A stretch of DNA of 64,000 nucleotides from positions 98,159-162,158 of the forward strand of contig QUFC01000003.1 in the NCBI GenBank assembly GCA_003478355.1. The letters run 5' to 3'. Each line of letters starts with the position of its first letter. Position 1 is the stretch's first letter. Of this stretch, positions 8,253-16,532 are shown piece after piece. The notes under the pieces are model-generated. The model searched no databases. It was not told where the DNA came from and saw only the letters and a program-made list of their open reading frames with translations. The DNA is from Lachnospiraceae bacterium AM48-27BH. Lineage in GTDB: Bacteria; Bacillota; Clostridia; Lachnospirales; Lachnospiraceae. The position numbers and the translations under genes are program-made.

Positions 8253-9676
8253 TTATTCTTTCTGTAACGGTGCCATCCGTTTCTTTGCGTCTGTCAGCAC
8301 CATTTTCGTCAATGCAAACAGTGCGATCACGTTAGGAATCACCATCAGGTTATTGAAAAGATCGGTTAATTCCCATACCAGGTCACTGCTGCTGACGGTT
8401 CCTAAGAAAATGAATACCAGGGCGATGACGGTATAGACTACGGTAGATTTTTTGCCGAAGAGATAAATGGTGTTGATCTTGCCAAACATGTTCCAGCTTA
8501 ATACGGTGGAGAAGGCGAAGAAGAACAGGCAGACCGCTACGAACATAGGACCGGCTTCGCTGCCGAATACGGTGCCAAAGGCAGTCTGTGCCAGGTTGGT
8601 CTTGCCGATCACGGCGGTGATTTCTCCTGTGTAACCATTTGCCAGAATGCCGTCTCCAGTGTAAAGGGTGGAGATGATGACCAGGGCATTGAGTGTTAAA
8701 ACAATGAAAGTGTCGATGAAAACGCCTACCATGCTACAATGCCCTGCTCGTGTGGGGTCTCCACGTTGGCTAAGGCATGGGCGTGTGGGGTGGAGCCCAT
8801 ACCGGCTTCATTGGAGAAGAGCCCTCGTTTGGCTCCCTGGCTGATGGCAGTTTTGATCGCAGCGCCGAAGCCGCCGCCGATGATGGCCTGCGGCTGGAAG
8901 GCGTAGCGGAAGATCATGCCAAATGTCTCTGGAATATGGCGGAAACGGATGATCAGGACAAGAAGGGCTCCTAAAAGGAATAAGCCAGCCATGGTTGGAA
9001 CCAGCTTTTCTGTCACTGCAGCCAAACGCTTTACACCACCCAGGAAAATAAAACCGCAGATCACGACTAAAATGATACCGATGATCCAGGATGGAACACC
9101 GAAAGCCGTCTGGAAGGTGGAACCGATGGAGTTGGACTGCACCATGCAGCCCATAAAGCCCAGCGCCAGGATGATCGCAACGGCGAAAAAGCCAGCTAAG
9201 AATCTGCCAAATCCGCCGGAAAATGCTTTCGTGATGTAGTAGACCGGGCCGCCGTGTACGGTTCCGTCTTCTTTTATTACACGGGTGTCAACAGCCAGAA
9301 CTGCCTCCGCGTAAATGGTTGCCATGCCAAAGAAAGCGATGAGCCACATCCAGAAGATGGCTCCAGGACCGCCGGTTAAGATAGCTCCGGAAGCTCCGAC
9401 GATGTTGCCGGTTCCTACCTGGGCGGCGATGGCGGTGGCTAAAGCCTGAAAGGAACTCATGCCCTGCTCATGCTTTTTGCCATTTAAAGAAAGATTGCCG
9501 AATACTTTTTTCATGCCTTCACCGAAACAGCGGATCTGGATAAAACGGGTCTTGATACTGTACCAGATTCCCACGGAAAGCAATAAAAATACCAAAATAT
9601 AGTTAGATAAATACTGGTTGATGCTGGAAACGATCGGAAACAGAGCGGTTTCCACAGACTGCCATGTGTTGGACAT
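8253..9676 (-). CDS. Alanine/glycine:Na+ symporter AgcS (frameshifted in this sequence)
   Basis: AgcS-family amino-acid carrier of about 474 aa in the cytoplasmic membrane, Na+-coupled. Family motifs include the N-terminal ATAIAAQVGTGNIVGASGA and FSNEAGMGSTPHAHALANVE. The frame breaks near 8732: ...EQGIVAW-stop here, where restoring one base (CAATGG for CATGG on the coding strand) gives ...EQGIVAMVGVFIDTF and reads on to the end at 8253. Both halves are otherwise intact, which suggests a base-calling deletion. The gene lies downstream of a tandem glycine riboswitch on the same strand, so glycine is a likely substrate and signal. Single-gene unit. Confidence 0.9.
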
Positions 9677-9734
9677 AGATATACTCCTCCTGATTGGTTT
9701 GGCTGAACGAAAAAACCCGGAGAAAGCTGTATTT

Positions 9735-9915
9735 ACATTCTCTGTCCTTTTGCCTGAGAGATTCGCAGAAATCTGCGTTGCACCTTCGGCACCCGTTGAC
9801 GGGATTCTCCAGAGTTACATCCACATACAGTCCTTATCCCGGATCGGGATGCCTGAGAGTGTTACTCCTTCGGCAAGCGGTCTGCTTTTTCCTGCATGCT
9901 TCACTTGTTTGTTTC
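9735..9915 (-). promoter_or_regulatory. Tandem glycine riboswitch controlling agcS
   Basis: Read on the minus strand, two aptamers follow each other. The first has GCCGAAGGAGTAACACTCTCAGG (about 9852-9874); the second has GGTGCCGAAGGTGCAAC and GAATCTCTCAGGCAAAAGGA (about 9745-9795), the hallmark of glycine aptamers. CTCTGGAGAATCCCG links them. Downstream the transcript reads CCGGGTTTTTT, which can end a terminator, before the agcS ribosome site. In this family glycine binding usually turns on export or breakdown genes; here the gene is a carrier. Confidence 0.9.
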
Positions 9916-9995
9916 AGCGTTAGTGTTAAAATAGCACAAATGGGCCAATCTGTCAACAGTGTACGGACAGATAGACGGGTCAGACGGACAAATAG

Positions 9996-10026
9996 GTTGC
10001 TGTTTGCGCAACGCGTGGACAGTAAC
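9996..10026 (+). repeat. Solo right end of the 133-bp miniature element
   Basis: These 31 bp match the right terminus of the 133-bp element (GTTGCTGTTTGCGCAACGCG, then ACAGTAAC) with one or two differences and no left half. It lies 82 bp before full copy B. Confidence 0.7.
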
Positions 10027-10108
10027 GAATCGTTACCAGAAGGGATGGAGGTCCGGATACGATGGTTGACGGAAAACGAAGCTAAGGGTTATAATGTTGC
10101 CAGAAAAG

Positions 10109-10241
10109 GTTACTGTACACGGGTAGGCATTTTCTGAACTGAAAATGCCGTATGATACAGTGGTGGTAACAGATTTTGCCGATTTAGAATGCGAAGCATC
10201 GGCAAAATCCGTTGCTGTTTGCGCAACGCGCGAACAGTAAC
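10109..10241 (+). mobile_element. 133-bp miniature inverted-repeat element, copy B
   Basis: Same length and structure as copy A, with the same end GTTACTGTACACG and a right end GCGAACAGTAAC. Flanks CAGAAAAG (10101-10108) and CAGAAAAA (10242-10249) match at 7 of 8 positions, consistent with a slightly decayed 8-bp target duplication. It sits just upstream of the M20 amidohydrolase. Confidence 0.82.
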
Positions 10242-10276
10242 CAGAAAAATGCTCTGTGTGAAAAGAGGGAAATCGT

Positions 10277-11416
10277 ATGAATAAGAAAAATCTGGAATTA
10301 ATCACCAAGCTTCGTCATGAACTTCACAAACATCCGGAGCTTTCCTGCCAGGAGACCTGGACGAAAGCGCATCTGATGGAATTTTTAAAAGAACATACAA
10401 AACTGGAAATCAAAGATATGGGTGCCTGGTTCTATGCGGTATACCGCTGCGGAAAGGAAGGAGCGAAGGTTCTTGGCTTCCGTGCTGATTTTGATGCCCT
10501 TCCGATCGGAGAGACCTGTCAGGTTTCTTATGTATCGGAAACAGCAGGTCAGGGACATAAATGTGGTCATGACGGCCATTCTTCCATGCTTGCAGGTCTT
10601 GCCCTGGAATTAGACCAGAGCGGAGCGGACTGCGATGTGATCCTGATCTTCCAGCATGGCGAGGAGATCGGTGCCGGTGGCCTGGAATGTTCCCAGGTGA
10701 TCGAGAAAGAACACATGGAACAGGTGTATGCGTTCCACAATCTGACCGGATATCCGGAAGGCAGCGTGGATCTGTATTACGGTGCATGCCAGCCGGCATC
10801 TGTGGGATTTACCATTTTATTCGAGGGAAAGACTTCCCATGCCAGTCAGCCGCAGAACGGAAAGAACCCGGCAGTGGCGATCGCGGAGATCATTTTATAT
10901 ATGAACGAGCTGTTAAAGGAAGAGCATAAGGGCATTGTTCTGGCGACTTTGGTCCACACGGAGATCGGAACCAAGAATTTCGGCATTTCCGCAGGAAGAG
11001 GGGAAGTGTCCATGACTCTCCGGGCGTTCTATGGGGAAGAGATGGATGAGCTTCAGAAGAAACTTTGTGAGAGAGCAGAAGAACTGGCAGAGAGAGAGGG
11101 CTTAACGGTCCGCTTTGAGGAGACCGACCGGTTCCCGGATACGGTGAATGATGAGAAGTGTCTGGATCTGGTGAAGTCCTGCGCGGAGAAGCTTGGAAAA
11201 CAGGTCGTGGTCATGAGCAATCCATTTTACGCTTCCGAAGATTTCGGCTATTACTTAAAAAAATGCCCAGGCGCGATGATCTACCTGGGCAATGGGGAAG
11301 ATTATGCGGCTCTGCATACTACAGAGTACGATTTTAATGATCACTTGTTAGAGGCTGGCGTGGACCTGGATCTGGAGATCATCCGTGAAGCTTCGAAGGC
11401 TCCATCCGTTCGCTAA
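10277..11416 (+). CDS. M20D-family amidohydrolase (N-acyl amino acid deacylase type)
   Basis: 379-aa cytoplasmic metallo-hydrolase of the M20 dipeptidase/aminoacylase fold. Motifs in order: GFRADFDALPIGE (residues 67-79), GHKCGHDGHSSML (C96 and H98 metal ligands), HGEEIGAGG (general base E129/E130), FHNLTGYPEG (H154) and a late His in LHTTEYDFND. The C96-x-H98 pair marks the amidohydrolase subgroup that removes acyl groups from amino acids. Start follows AGAGGGAAATCGT. Its 3' end overlaps the convergent YcxB-like gene by 38 bp. Exact substrate unknown. Confidence 0.85.
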   Translation: MNKKNLELITKLRHELHKHPELSCQETWTKAHLMEFLKEHTKLEIKDMGAWFYAVYRCGKEGAKVLGFRADFDALPIGETCQVSYVSETAGQGHKCGHDGHSSMLAGLALELDQSGADCDVILIFQHGEEIGAGGLECSQVIEKEHMEQVYAFHNLTGYPEGSVDLYYGACQPASVGFTILFEGKTSHASQPQNGKNPAVAIAEIILYMNELLKEEHKGIVLATLVHTEIGTKNFGISAGRGEVSMTLRAFYGEEMDELQKKLCERAEELAEREGLTVRFEETDRFPDTVNDEKCLDLVKSCAEKLGKQVVVMSNPFYASEDFGYYLKKCPGAMIYLGNGEDYAALHTTEYDFNDHLLEAGVDLDLEIIREASKAPSVR

Positions 11417-11921
11417 GCAGCTTCCATAACTCTTCGGTGGAAACGCCGCCCTGGCCGTCGGGCAGCAAAAATGCCTGGCGGCTGGAGATAAAGAGATAGA
11501 TACAGTCTTTATTTCTCCAGGCTTCTAACGCCTCGGACCATTTGCAGGTGACTTTCGCCTGCTTTTCTTTTTTGCTGGTGACTTCGATCCCCTCTTCGGC
11601 GGTGCCCAACTGAACGGTGTAGGCGTACTGGGGTGTCTGCAGCTTCAGCTTTTTTGACTGGACCTGGATAGAGTGGAAAAAGGTCCCAAAATAAACCGCC
11701 GGAAGAATGATGGCGATGGAAGCCAATACGCTTCCTAAGAGCACTGCCTGTTCTGTCCGATTCCGCATCAGAAAGCAGATGGCAGCGAAAATCAGGAAGC
11801 TTCCGGTGAAAATAGCTGGTGAGCGGTAGCTTTTCTGACGCTTAAAGCAGTTAAACAGCGCAAAATCCCGGTAAATCTTCTTATCTACCATGACCGGGAT
11901 GGTGTAGATGGTCTGATCCAT
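11379..11921 (-). CDS. YcxB-like membrane protein
   Basis: 180 aa. Two hydrophobic helices (about residues 37-53 and 58-82 from the chosen start) are followed by a soluble C-terminal domain resembling YcxB-like proteins, with SKKEKQAKVTCKWSEALEAW and a ...YLFISSRQAFLLP ending. Start at 11921 (MDQTIYTIPV) is preferred because AGGGG lies 9 nt upstream; an ATG at 11948 is possible. Role unknown. The tail-to-tail overlap with the amidohydrolase means their transcripts are antisense to each other there. Confidence 0.65.
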   Translation of the reverse strand: MDQTIYTIPVMVDKKIYRDFALFNCFKRQKSYRSPAIFTGSFLIFAAICFLMRNRTEQAVLLGSVLASIAIILPAVYFGTFFHSIQVQSKKLKLQTPQYAYTVQLGTAEEGIEVTSKKEKQAKVTCKWSEALEAWRNKDCIYLFISSRQAFLLPDGQGGVSTEELWKLLSERMEPSKLHG

Positions 11922-12248
11922 AGATGTAATCCCCTTTATCTGTTTCATAATTCGAAAAGCCGGAGCGCGGTAAAGCGGACATTCGCAATCCGCTTCGCTA
12001 CTTGCTCATGAACGCAGTCGCTTCGCGATCTGTCAGTGGGAACTGAAAGCACCCATTGACAGAAGCATCCCCCCGCACCCGCCGCTTAGTGCTCCGCGCA
12101 CTTGAAGCGGGGGAATGCTTATCTGCGTTCAAAAAGTCGGAGCTGACAGGAGAACCGCTGGCCGGATACTTTTATTGTAAGGAAAAACAGGAGCTGGCAC
12201 AAGAGGAAAATTTTGTGCAGATATTCCGGTGGATTTCTTAAAAAAAGA
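11922..12248. other. Intergenic region with a GC-rich hairpin
   Basis: AAGCATCCCCC (12063-12073) pairs with GGGGGAATGCTT (12109-12120) around a GC-rich loop. A 61-codon frame from 12056 runs through this hairpin, has no ribosome site and resembles nothing known. No gene is called. Confidence 0.4.
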
Positions 12249-12290
12249 CTTGTATACTAGTTGACAAGAGACGCAGACAAGGGATATAAT
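12249..12290 (+). promoter_or_regulatory. uxuA promoter with overlapping palindromic operator candidate
   Basis: TTGACA (12261-12266), 18-bp spacer, TATAAT (12285-12290). The palindrome CTTGT-n10-ACAAG (12249-12268) overlaps the -35 box, a position suited to repression. TTGT/ACAA half-sites resemble those of GntR-type hexuronate regulators, but the regulator gene is not in view. Confidence 0.6.
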
Positions 12291-12337
12291 AAGACTATCA
12301 GACAACGAAAAACATTTTATTCAGGAGGGATTTATTT

Positions 12338-13420
12338 ATGAAAATGACATTCCGCTGGTACGGCAAAGACAGTGATCCGATCACCCTGCAGCAGATCAAG
12401 CAGATTCCAGGCATGACTGGCATCATGGGACTGTTGGATTACAAGGCAGCAGGCGAGGTATGGACAGACGAGGAGTGCAAGGAGTACATCGATGGCGTTC
12501 ATGCAGCAGGTCTTGAGTGTGAAGTGATCGAGAGTGTAAACGTTCACGAGGATATCAAGATGGGTCTGCCAACCCGTGACAAATACATCGAGAACTACAT
12601 CACCACCATCCGCAACCTGGCAAAGTACGGCGTTAAGGTTATCGTGTACAACTTCATGCCTGTATTTGACTGGCTGCGTACCGATCTGGCACGTGTGATC
12701 GAGGAGGACGGTTCCAACAGCTTATACTTCGATGAGAAGGAATTAGGCAACATGACTCCTCTTGACATTGTTAAGAAGACTGCAGAGGACAGCCATGGCT
12801 TTACACTTCCAGGCTGGGAGCCAGAGCGTCTGGCAGAGTTGGAGAAGACTCTGAAGCAGTACGAGGGCATTACCCCGGATATGCTGCGTGAGAATTACAA
12901 GTACTTCCTGGATGCCATCATTCCGGTATGCGAGGAAGTTGGTGTGAAGATGGCAGTTCATCCAGACGATCCGGCATGGCCGATCTTCGGTCTGCCACGT
13001 ATCTCCCACAGCCAGGAAGATTTCGATAAGATCGTAGCGTTACACGATTCACCGGCGAACGCTCTGTGCCTGTGCACCGGTTCCTTAGGTTCCAACCCGG
13101 CTAACGATATCCCGGCTATCATCCGCCACTTTGGTGAGATGGATCGTATCGCATGCCTGCACATCCGTAACGTGAAGTACTTAGGCGAGAGATGCTTCCG
13201 TGAGGCAGCTCATCTGTCTTCCACCGGTGATCTGGATATGTTCGAGATCGTAAAGGCAGTATACGATACCTGCCCACATGACGTTTATGTTCGTCCAGAC
13301 CACGGAAGAATGATCTGGGGCGAGGTAGGCCGTCCAGGTTATGGTCTGTATGACAGAGCATTAGGCGCAACCTACTTAAACGGTTTATGGGAAGCGATCG
13401 ATAAGATGTCCAATAAATAG
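12338..13420 (+). CDS. uxuA: Mannonate dehydratase
   Basis: 360-aa cytoplasmic enzyme that dehydrates D-mannonate to 2-keto-3-deoxygluconate in the glucuronate route, feeding KdgK (5196-6215). N-terminal [20 protein letters not shown] and [13 protein letters not shown] are family signatures. Metal-site regions [24 protein letters not shown] and [12 protein letters not shown] are present. Length is normal for Firmicutes UxuA. Start after GGAGGGATTTATTT. Monocistronic behind a strong promoter with a palindromic operator candidate. Confidence 0.95.
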   Translation: MKMTFRWYGKDSDPITLQQIKQIPGMTGIMGLLDYKAAGEVWTDEECKEYIDGVHAAGLECEVIESVNVHEDIKMGLPTRDKYIENYITTIRNLAKYGVKVIVYNFMPVFDWLRTDLARVIEEDGSNSLYFDEKELGNMTPLDIVKKTAEDSHGFTLPGWEPERLAELEKTLKQYEGITPDMLRENYKYFLDAIIPVCEEVGVKMAVHPDDPAWPIFGLPRISHSQEDFDKIVALHDSPANALCLCTGSLGSNPANDIPAIIRHFGEMDRIACLHIRNVKYLGERCFREAAHLSSTGDLDMFEIVKAVYDTCPHDVYVRPDHGRMIWGEVGRPGYGLYDRALGATYLNGLWEAIDKMSNK

Positions 13421-13441
13421 GAGTTTTTATTCCGAGGAGTT

Positions 13442-14023
13442 TTACTCAAAGAAGTTTCTGTTGGCAAACAGCACCACATGTTCAATGAAATCTTCGGCGG
13501 AGAACTCTCCATCAAAATCTAAATAACATTTTGCCACGCTGATATAAAAATCAGCCAGCAGATAGGTAAAGACAGGCGTAGAGATCCGGCAGTGAATGCC
13601 GGAATTCTCCGCCTGTTTTAATTTGTCTGTAAGAACCTGGATCAGAAGGGAGCGCAGAAGATCCATAAAAACGCCGTCCCGGTTCAGACGGTAGATCCTG
13701 GAGAACTGGGCGTGAGCAGTATCTAATACCTTTAAAGTCTTAGCCAGGTAATCCTTCATGGCATCCAGGTTTTTCAGATAGATCACATCAATGTCCAGAT
13801 CCATATTTTCAAAAAAATTCTGGAGGCAGTAGCCTAACAGATCGTATTTATCCTCAAAATACCGGTAAAAGGTAGAGCGGGGGATCATGGCGGTGTCGCA
13901 CAGCTCTTTTAAGGTGATTTTCTCAAATGGTTTCTCCGTCAGCAGCTTAAAAAATGCCTGCTGGAGAAGTGTGTAGGTTCTTCGGGCGGATATTTTTTCC
14001 TGTGGTTCCATGTGGTTAGACAT
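13442..14023 (-). CDS. TetR/AcrR-family transcriptional regulator
   Basis: 193-aa one-component repressor. The N-terminal HTH (about residues 15-60) has KPFEKITLKELCDTAMIPRS followed by TFYRYFEDKYDLL, the TetR signature. The C-terminal ligand domain is of the TetR_C_7 or related kind. Start at 14023 is set by GGAGG with 6-nt spacing. It is divergent from an MMPL-family transporter with about 165 bp between starts, the normal arrangement for a TetR regulator controlling the neighbouring exporter and itself. Confidence 0.88.
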   Translation of the reverse strand: MSNHMEPQEKISARRTYTLLQQAFFKLLTEKPFEKITLKELCDTAMIPRSTFYRYFEDKYDLLGYCLQNFFENMDLDIDVIYLKNLDAMKDYLAKTLKVLDTAHAQFSRIYRLNRDGVFMDLLRSLLIQVLTDKLKQAENSGIHCRISTPVFTYLLADFYISVAKCYLDFDGEFSAEDFIEHVVLFANRNFFE

Positions 14024-14068
14024 AACAAACCTCCGTATCTGTACATGGTGGGACAAAAATAAAAATAT

Positions 14069-14082
14069 GTCTCATTTGAAAC
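14069..14082. promoter_or_regulatory. Candidate TetR operator between the divergent genes
   Basis: GTCTCATTTGAAAC is an imperfect palindrome (5 of 6 pairs) in the AT-rich intergenic region between the regulator and the MMPL gene. Position fits an operator. Not otherwise supported. Confidence 0.35.
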
Positions 14083-14189
14083 AAAATGAAAAAAGTGATT
14101 CTTGAGTATTTTACCATATTTAGTCATAATAGGGCAAGTGAGAATAAGCATTATCAGTTATCAAAGACTTGTAAGAAAGGACTGAAAAT

Positions 14190-16532
14190 ATGGAAGAAAA
14201 GAGAGAGCCGGAAAGTTTTATGATGAGAGTGGCCCGCTTTATCGTCAATAAGCGGAAAGCTTTTATTGCATTGTTCATTCTGGCCTGCATTTACAGCGTG
14301 CTTTCCATGTCAAAGGTAAAGGTGATCAATGACCTGACAGATTATCTGCCTGAGAGCACTGAGACAAGGCAGGGCCTGGATATCATGGATGAGCAGTTTA
14401 CCACCTTTGGATCAGCGAAGATCATGGTGACGAATATTACTTACGAAAAGGCATTGCAGCTGGCAAAGGCGATGGAGGATATCAATGGCATTTCAGCCGT
14501 GGATTTCTATGATGCATCTGATGACGATTACGATGACAAAGAAGTAACCGATTATTATCAGGATGCCAGCGCATTGTATACGTTGACCTTCGATGAGCCG
14601 GAGGACACCAAGCTGTCCCAGACAGCCATGGAAAAGGTGAGGGACTCGCTGGATGGATATTCTTCTTATGTATACACGACCGTAGACAAGGATGATGCCA
14701 AGTCCCTTCAGGAAGATATGAAGCTGATCGGCGTGATCGTTGTTTTTATTGTTTTAGGAGTTTTGTTATTTACTTCCCGTACTTATGCAGAGATCGCGAT
14801 CCTTCCGATCGTATTTTTAGTATCGATGCTCTTAAACATCGGTACGAACTATTGGTTCGGAAGTGTTTCCTTCGTTACGAATGCGGTGGGGGCAGTATTA
14901 CAGCTGGCCATGTCTGTGGATTATGCGATCATTTTCCTGCACCGTTTTCTGGAGGAGCGGGAGCATTATGTAGCTACAGAGGCAACGACGGTAGCTTTGA
15001 GTAAAGCGATCCCGGAGATCTCTTCCTCCAGTTTAACGACCATTTCCGGTATGGTGGCCCTGATGTTTATGGAGTTTGGTATTGGTATGGATCTGGGCCG
15101 TGTCATGGTAAAGGCTATCGTGCTGAGTATGGTATCGGTATTCCTTCTGATGCCTGCATTGCTTGTGATGATGTCCAATGCCATCGATAACACGAAGCAT
15201 AAAAACTTTGTTCCAAAGATCAATTACTGGGGCAAATTTGTGGTACATACCCGCTTTATCGCGATTCCGATCTTTTTAGTAATCGTGGCGGGAGCGGCAG
15301 TTCTGTCCAATAAGAGTTCCTATATCTATGACCAGAACTCCATTGAGTCCAAGATCAAGAATGAGTATCTGGCTTCCAAAGAGCGGATCGAGAAGACCTT
15401 CGAAGTAACCAATACCATGGCGGTTGTTGTGCCAAAGGGTGATTATGAGAAGGAAGGCAAGATCTTAGCCCGTCTGGAGGAGATGGATCGTGTGGATACG
15501 GCGTTAGGTCTTGCCAATGTAGAAGTTACCGATGATGGAAAATACATTCTGGTGGATAAATTAAATCCAAGGGAATTTTCCGAGGTGGCAGATGTGGATC
15601 TGGATCTGTGCCGGGTGCTGTATCAGTTTTATGCTCTTGAAAATGAACAGTACAGTGCATTTATGAAGAATTTAGAGGATTACCGTGTGTCCATCATCGA
15701 CATGGTAGACTTTATCTACGAGCAGAAGGAAAAGGGCGGGATCGATTTTGACGATGACAAATCCGAAGAGATCGATGACCTGCACCAGCAGATCTGTGAT
15801 GCCAGAGAACAGCTGGAGGGCGACAAATACGACCGGATGGTATTTACCTTAAAGGGAGCCGTAGAAGGCGCAGAGACCTTTGCAGTGGTGGATGAGATCC
15901 GTGACATGGTGAAAGAGTATTATGATGAGTCCTATGTAGTGGGTGACGCTACCAGCAATGAGGAGTTAAGCAACTCCTTCCAGAAAGATAACATCATGAT
16001 CAGCGTGCTGACGGCATTGTTCGTATGGGCGATCCTGTTATTTACTTTCCAGAACGCAGGACTTCCATTTTTACTGGTACTGACGATTCAGGGAAGTATC
16101 TGGATCAACTTTGCGATCCCATATGTGATCAATGATAAGATGTACTTCTTAAGTTACCTGATCGTAAGCTCCATCCAGATGGGTGCGACGATTGATTATG
16201 CGATCGTGATCACCAGCCGCTATATGGCGATCAGGAAAGAAATAGCAGACCGTAAGGCAGCGATCATAGAAACGTTAAACGAGGCGTTCCCAACCATCAT
16301 TACTTCTGGTACGATGATGGTCTGTGCCGGATTCGTCATCGGAGCGCTGACTTCTAATGCGACCATCGCTTCTTTAGGTAAGACCTTAGGACGTGGAGCA
16401 CTGATTTCCATTGTTTTAGTTATGTCTGTTCTGCCGCAGCTTCTGTTAGTAGGAGATAAGCTGATCGATAAGGCGGAATTGACAAGATCCAGCAAACGGG
16501 GACAGGAAAAAGAGGAGGCTTCCGAATCATGA
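14190..16532 (+). CDS. MMPL/RND-family membrane transporter
   Basis: 780-aa RND-superfamily protein with the MmpL layout: one TM helix, a large outer domain, five TM helices, then the same again. Paired TM motifs MSVDYAIIFLHRF (about residue 242) and GATIDYAIVITSRY (about 665) carry the intramembrane Asp used in proton coupling. Outer loops are acidic. No membrane-fusion partner is present, as expected in Gram-positives; MmpL proteins move lipids, peptides or hydrophobic compounds out. Start after AGGACTGAAAAT. The stop overlaps the next start by 4 nt, so it is co-translated with the GLUG surface protein. Confidence 0.88.
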   Translation: MEEKREPESFMMRVARFIVNKRKAFIALFILACIYSVLSMSKVKVINDLTDYLPESTETRQGLDIMDEQFTTFGSAKIMVTNITYEKALQLAKAMEDINGISAVDFYDASDDDYDDKEVTDYYQDASALYTLTFDEPEDTKLSQTAMEKVRDSLDGYSSYVYTTVDKDDAKSLQEDMKLIGVIVVFIVLGVLLFTSRTYAEIAILPIVFLVSMLLNIGTNYWFGSVSFVTNAVGAVLQLAMSVDYAIIFLHRFLEEREHYVATEATTVALSKAIPEISSSSLTTISGMVALMFMEFGIGMDLGRVMVKAIVLSMVSVFLLMPALLVMMSNAIDNTKHKNFVPKINYWGKFVVHTRFIAIPIFLVIVAGAAVLSNKSSYIYDQNSIESKIKNEYLASKERIEKTFEVTNTMAVVVPKGDYEKEGKILARLEEMDRVDTALGLANVEVTDDGKYILVDKLNPREFSEVADVDLDLCRVLYQFYALENEQYSAFMKNLEDYRVSIIDMVDFIYEQKEKGGIDFDDDKSEEIDDLHQQICDAREQLEGDKYDRMVFTLKGAVEGAETFAVVDEIRDMVKEYYDESYVVGDATSNEELSNSFQKDNIMISVLTALFVWAILLFTFQNAGLPFLLVLTIQGSIWINFAIPYVINDKMYFLSYLIVSSIQMGATIDYAIVITSRYMAIRKEIADRKAAIIETLNEAFPTIITSGTMMVCAGFVIGALTSNATIASLGKTLGRGALISIVLVMSVLPQLLLVGDKLIDKAELTRSSKRGQEKEEASES

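Noticed and set aside
9603..10137. Plus-strand frames opposite agcS and the riboswitch
   Set aside because: They run through the structured riboswitch and the mobile-element end; no ribosome site.
6381..10241. CRISPR array
   Set aside because: The palindromic repeats are 133 bp, only three full copies kilobases apart, with target duplications and no regular spacers.
12056..12241. A 61-codon frame before uxuA
   Set aside because: It passes through a GC-rich hairpin, lacks a ribosome site and resembles no family.
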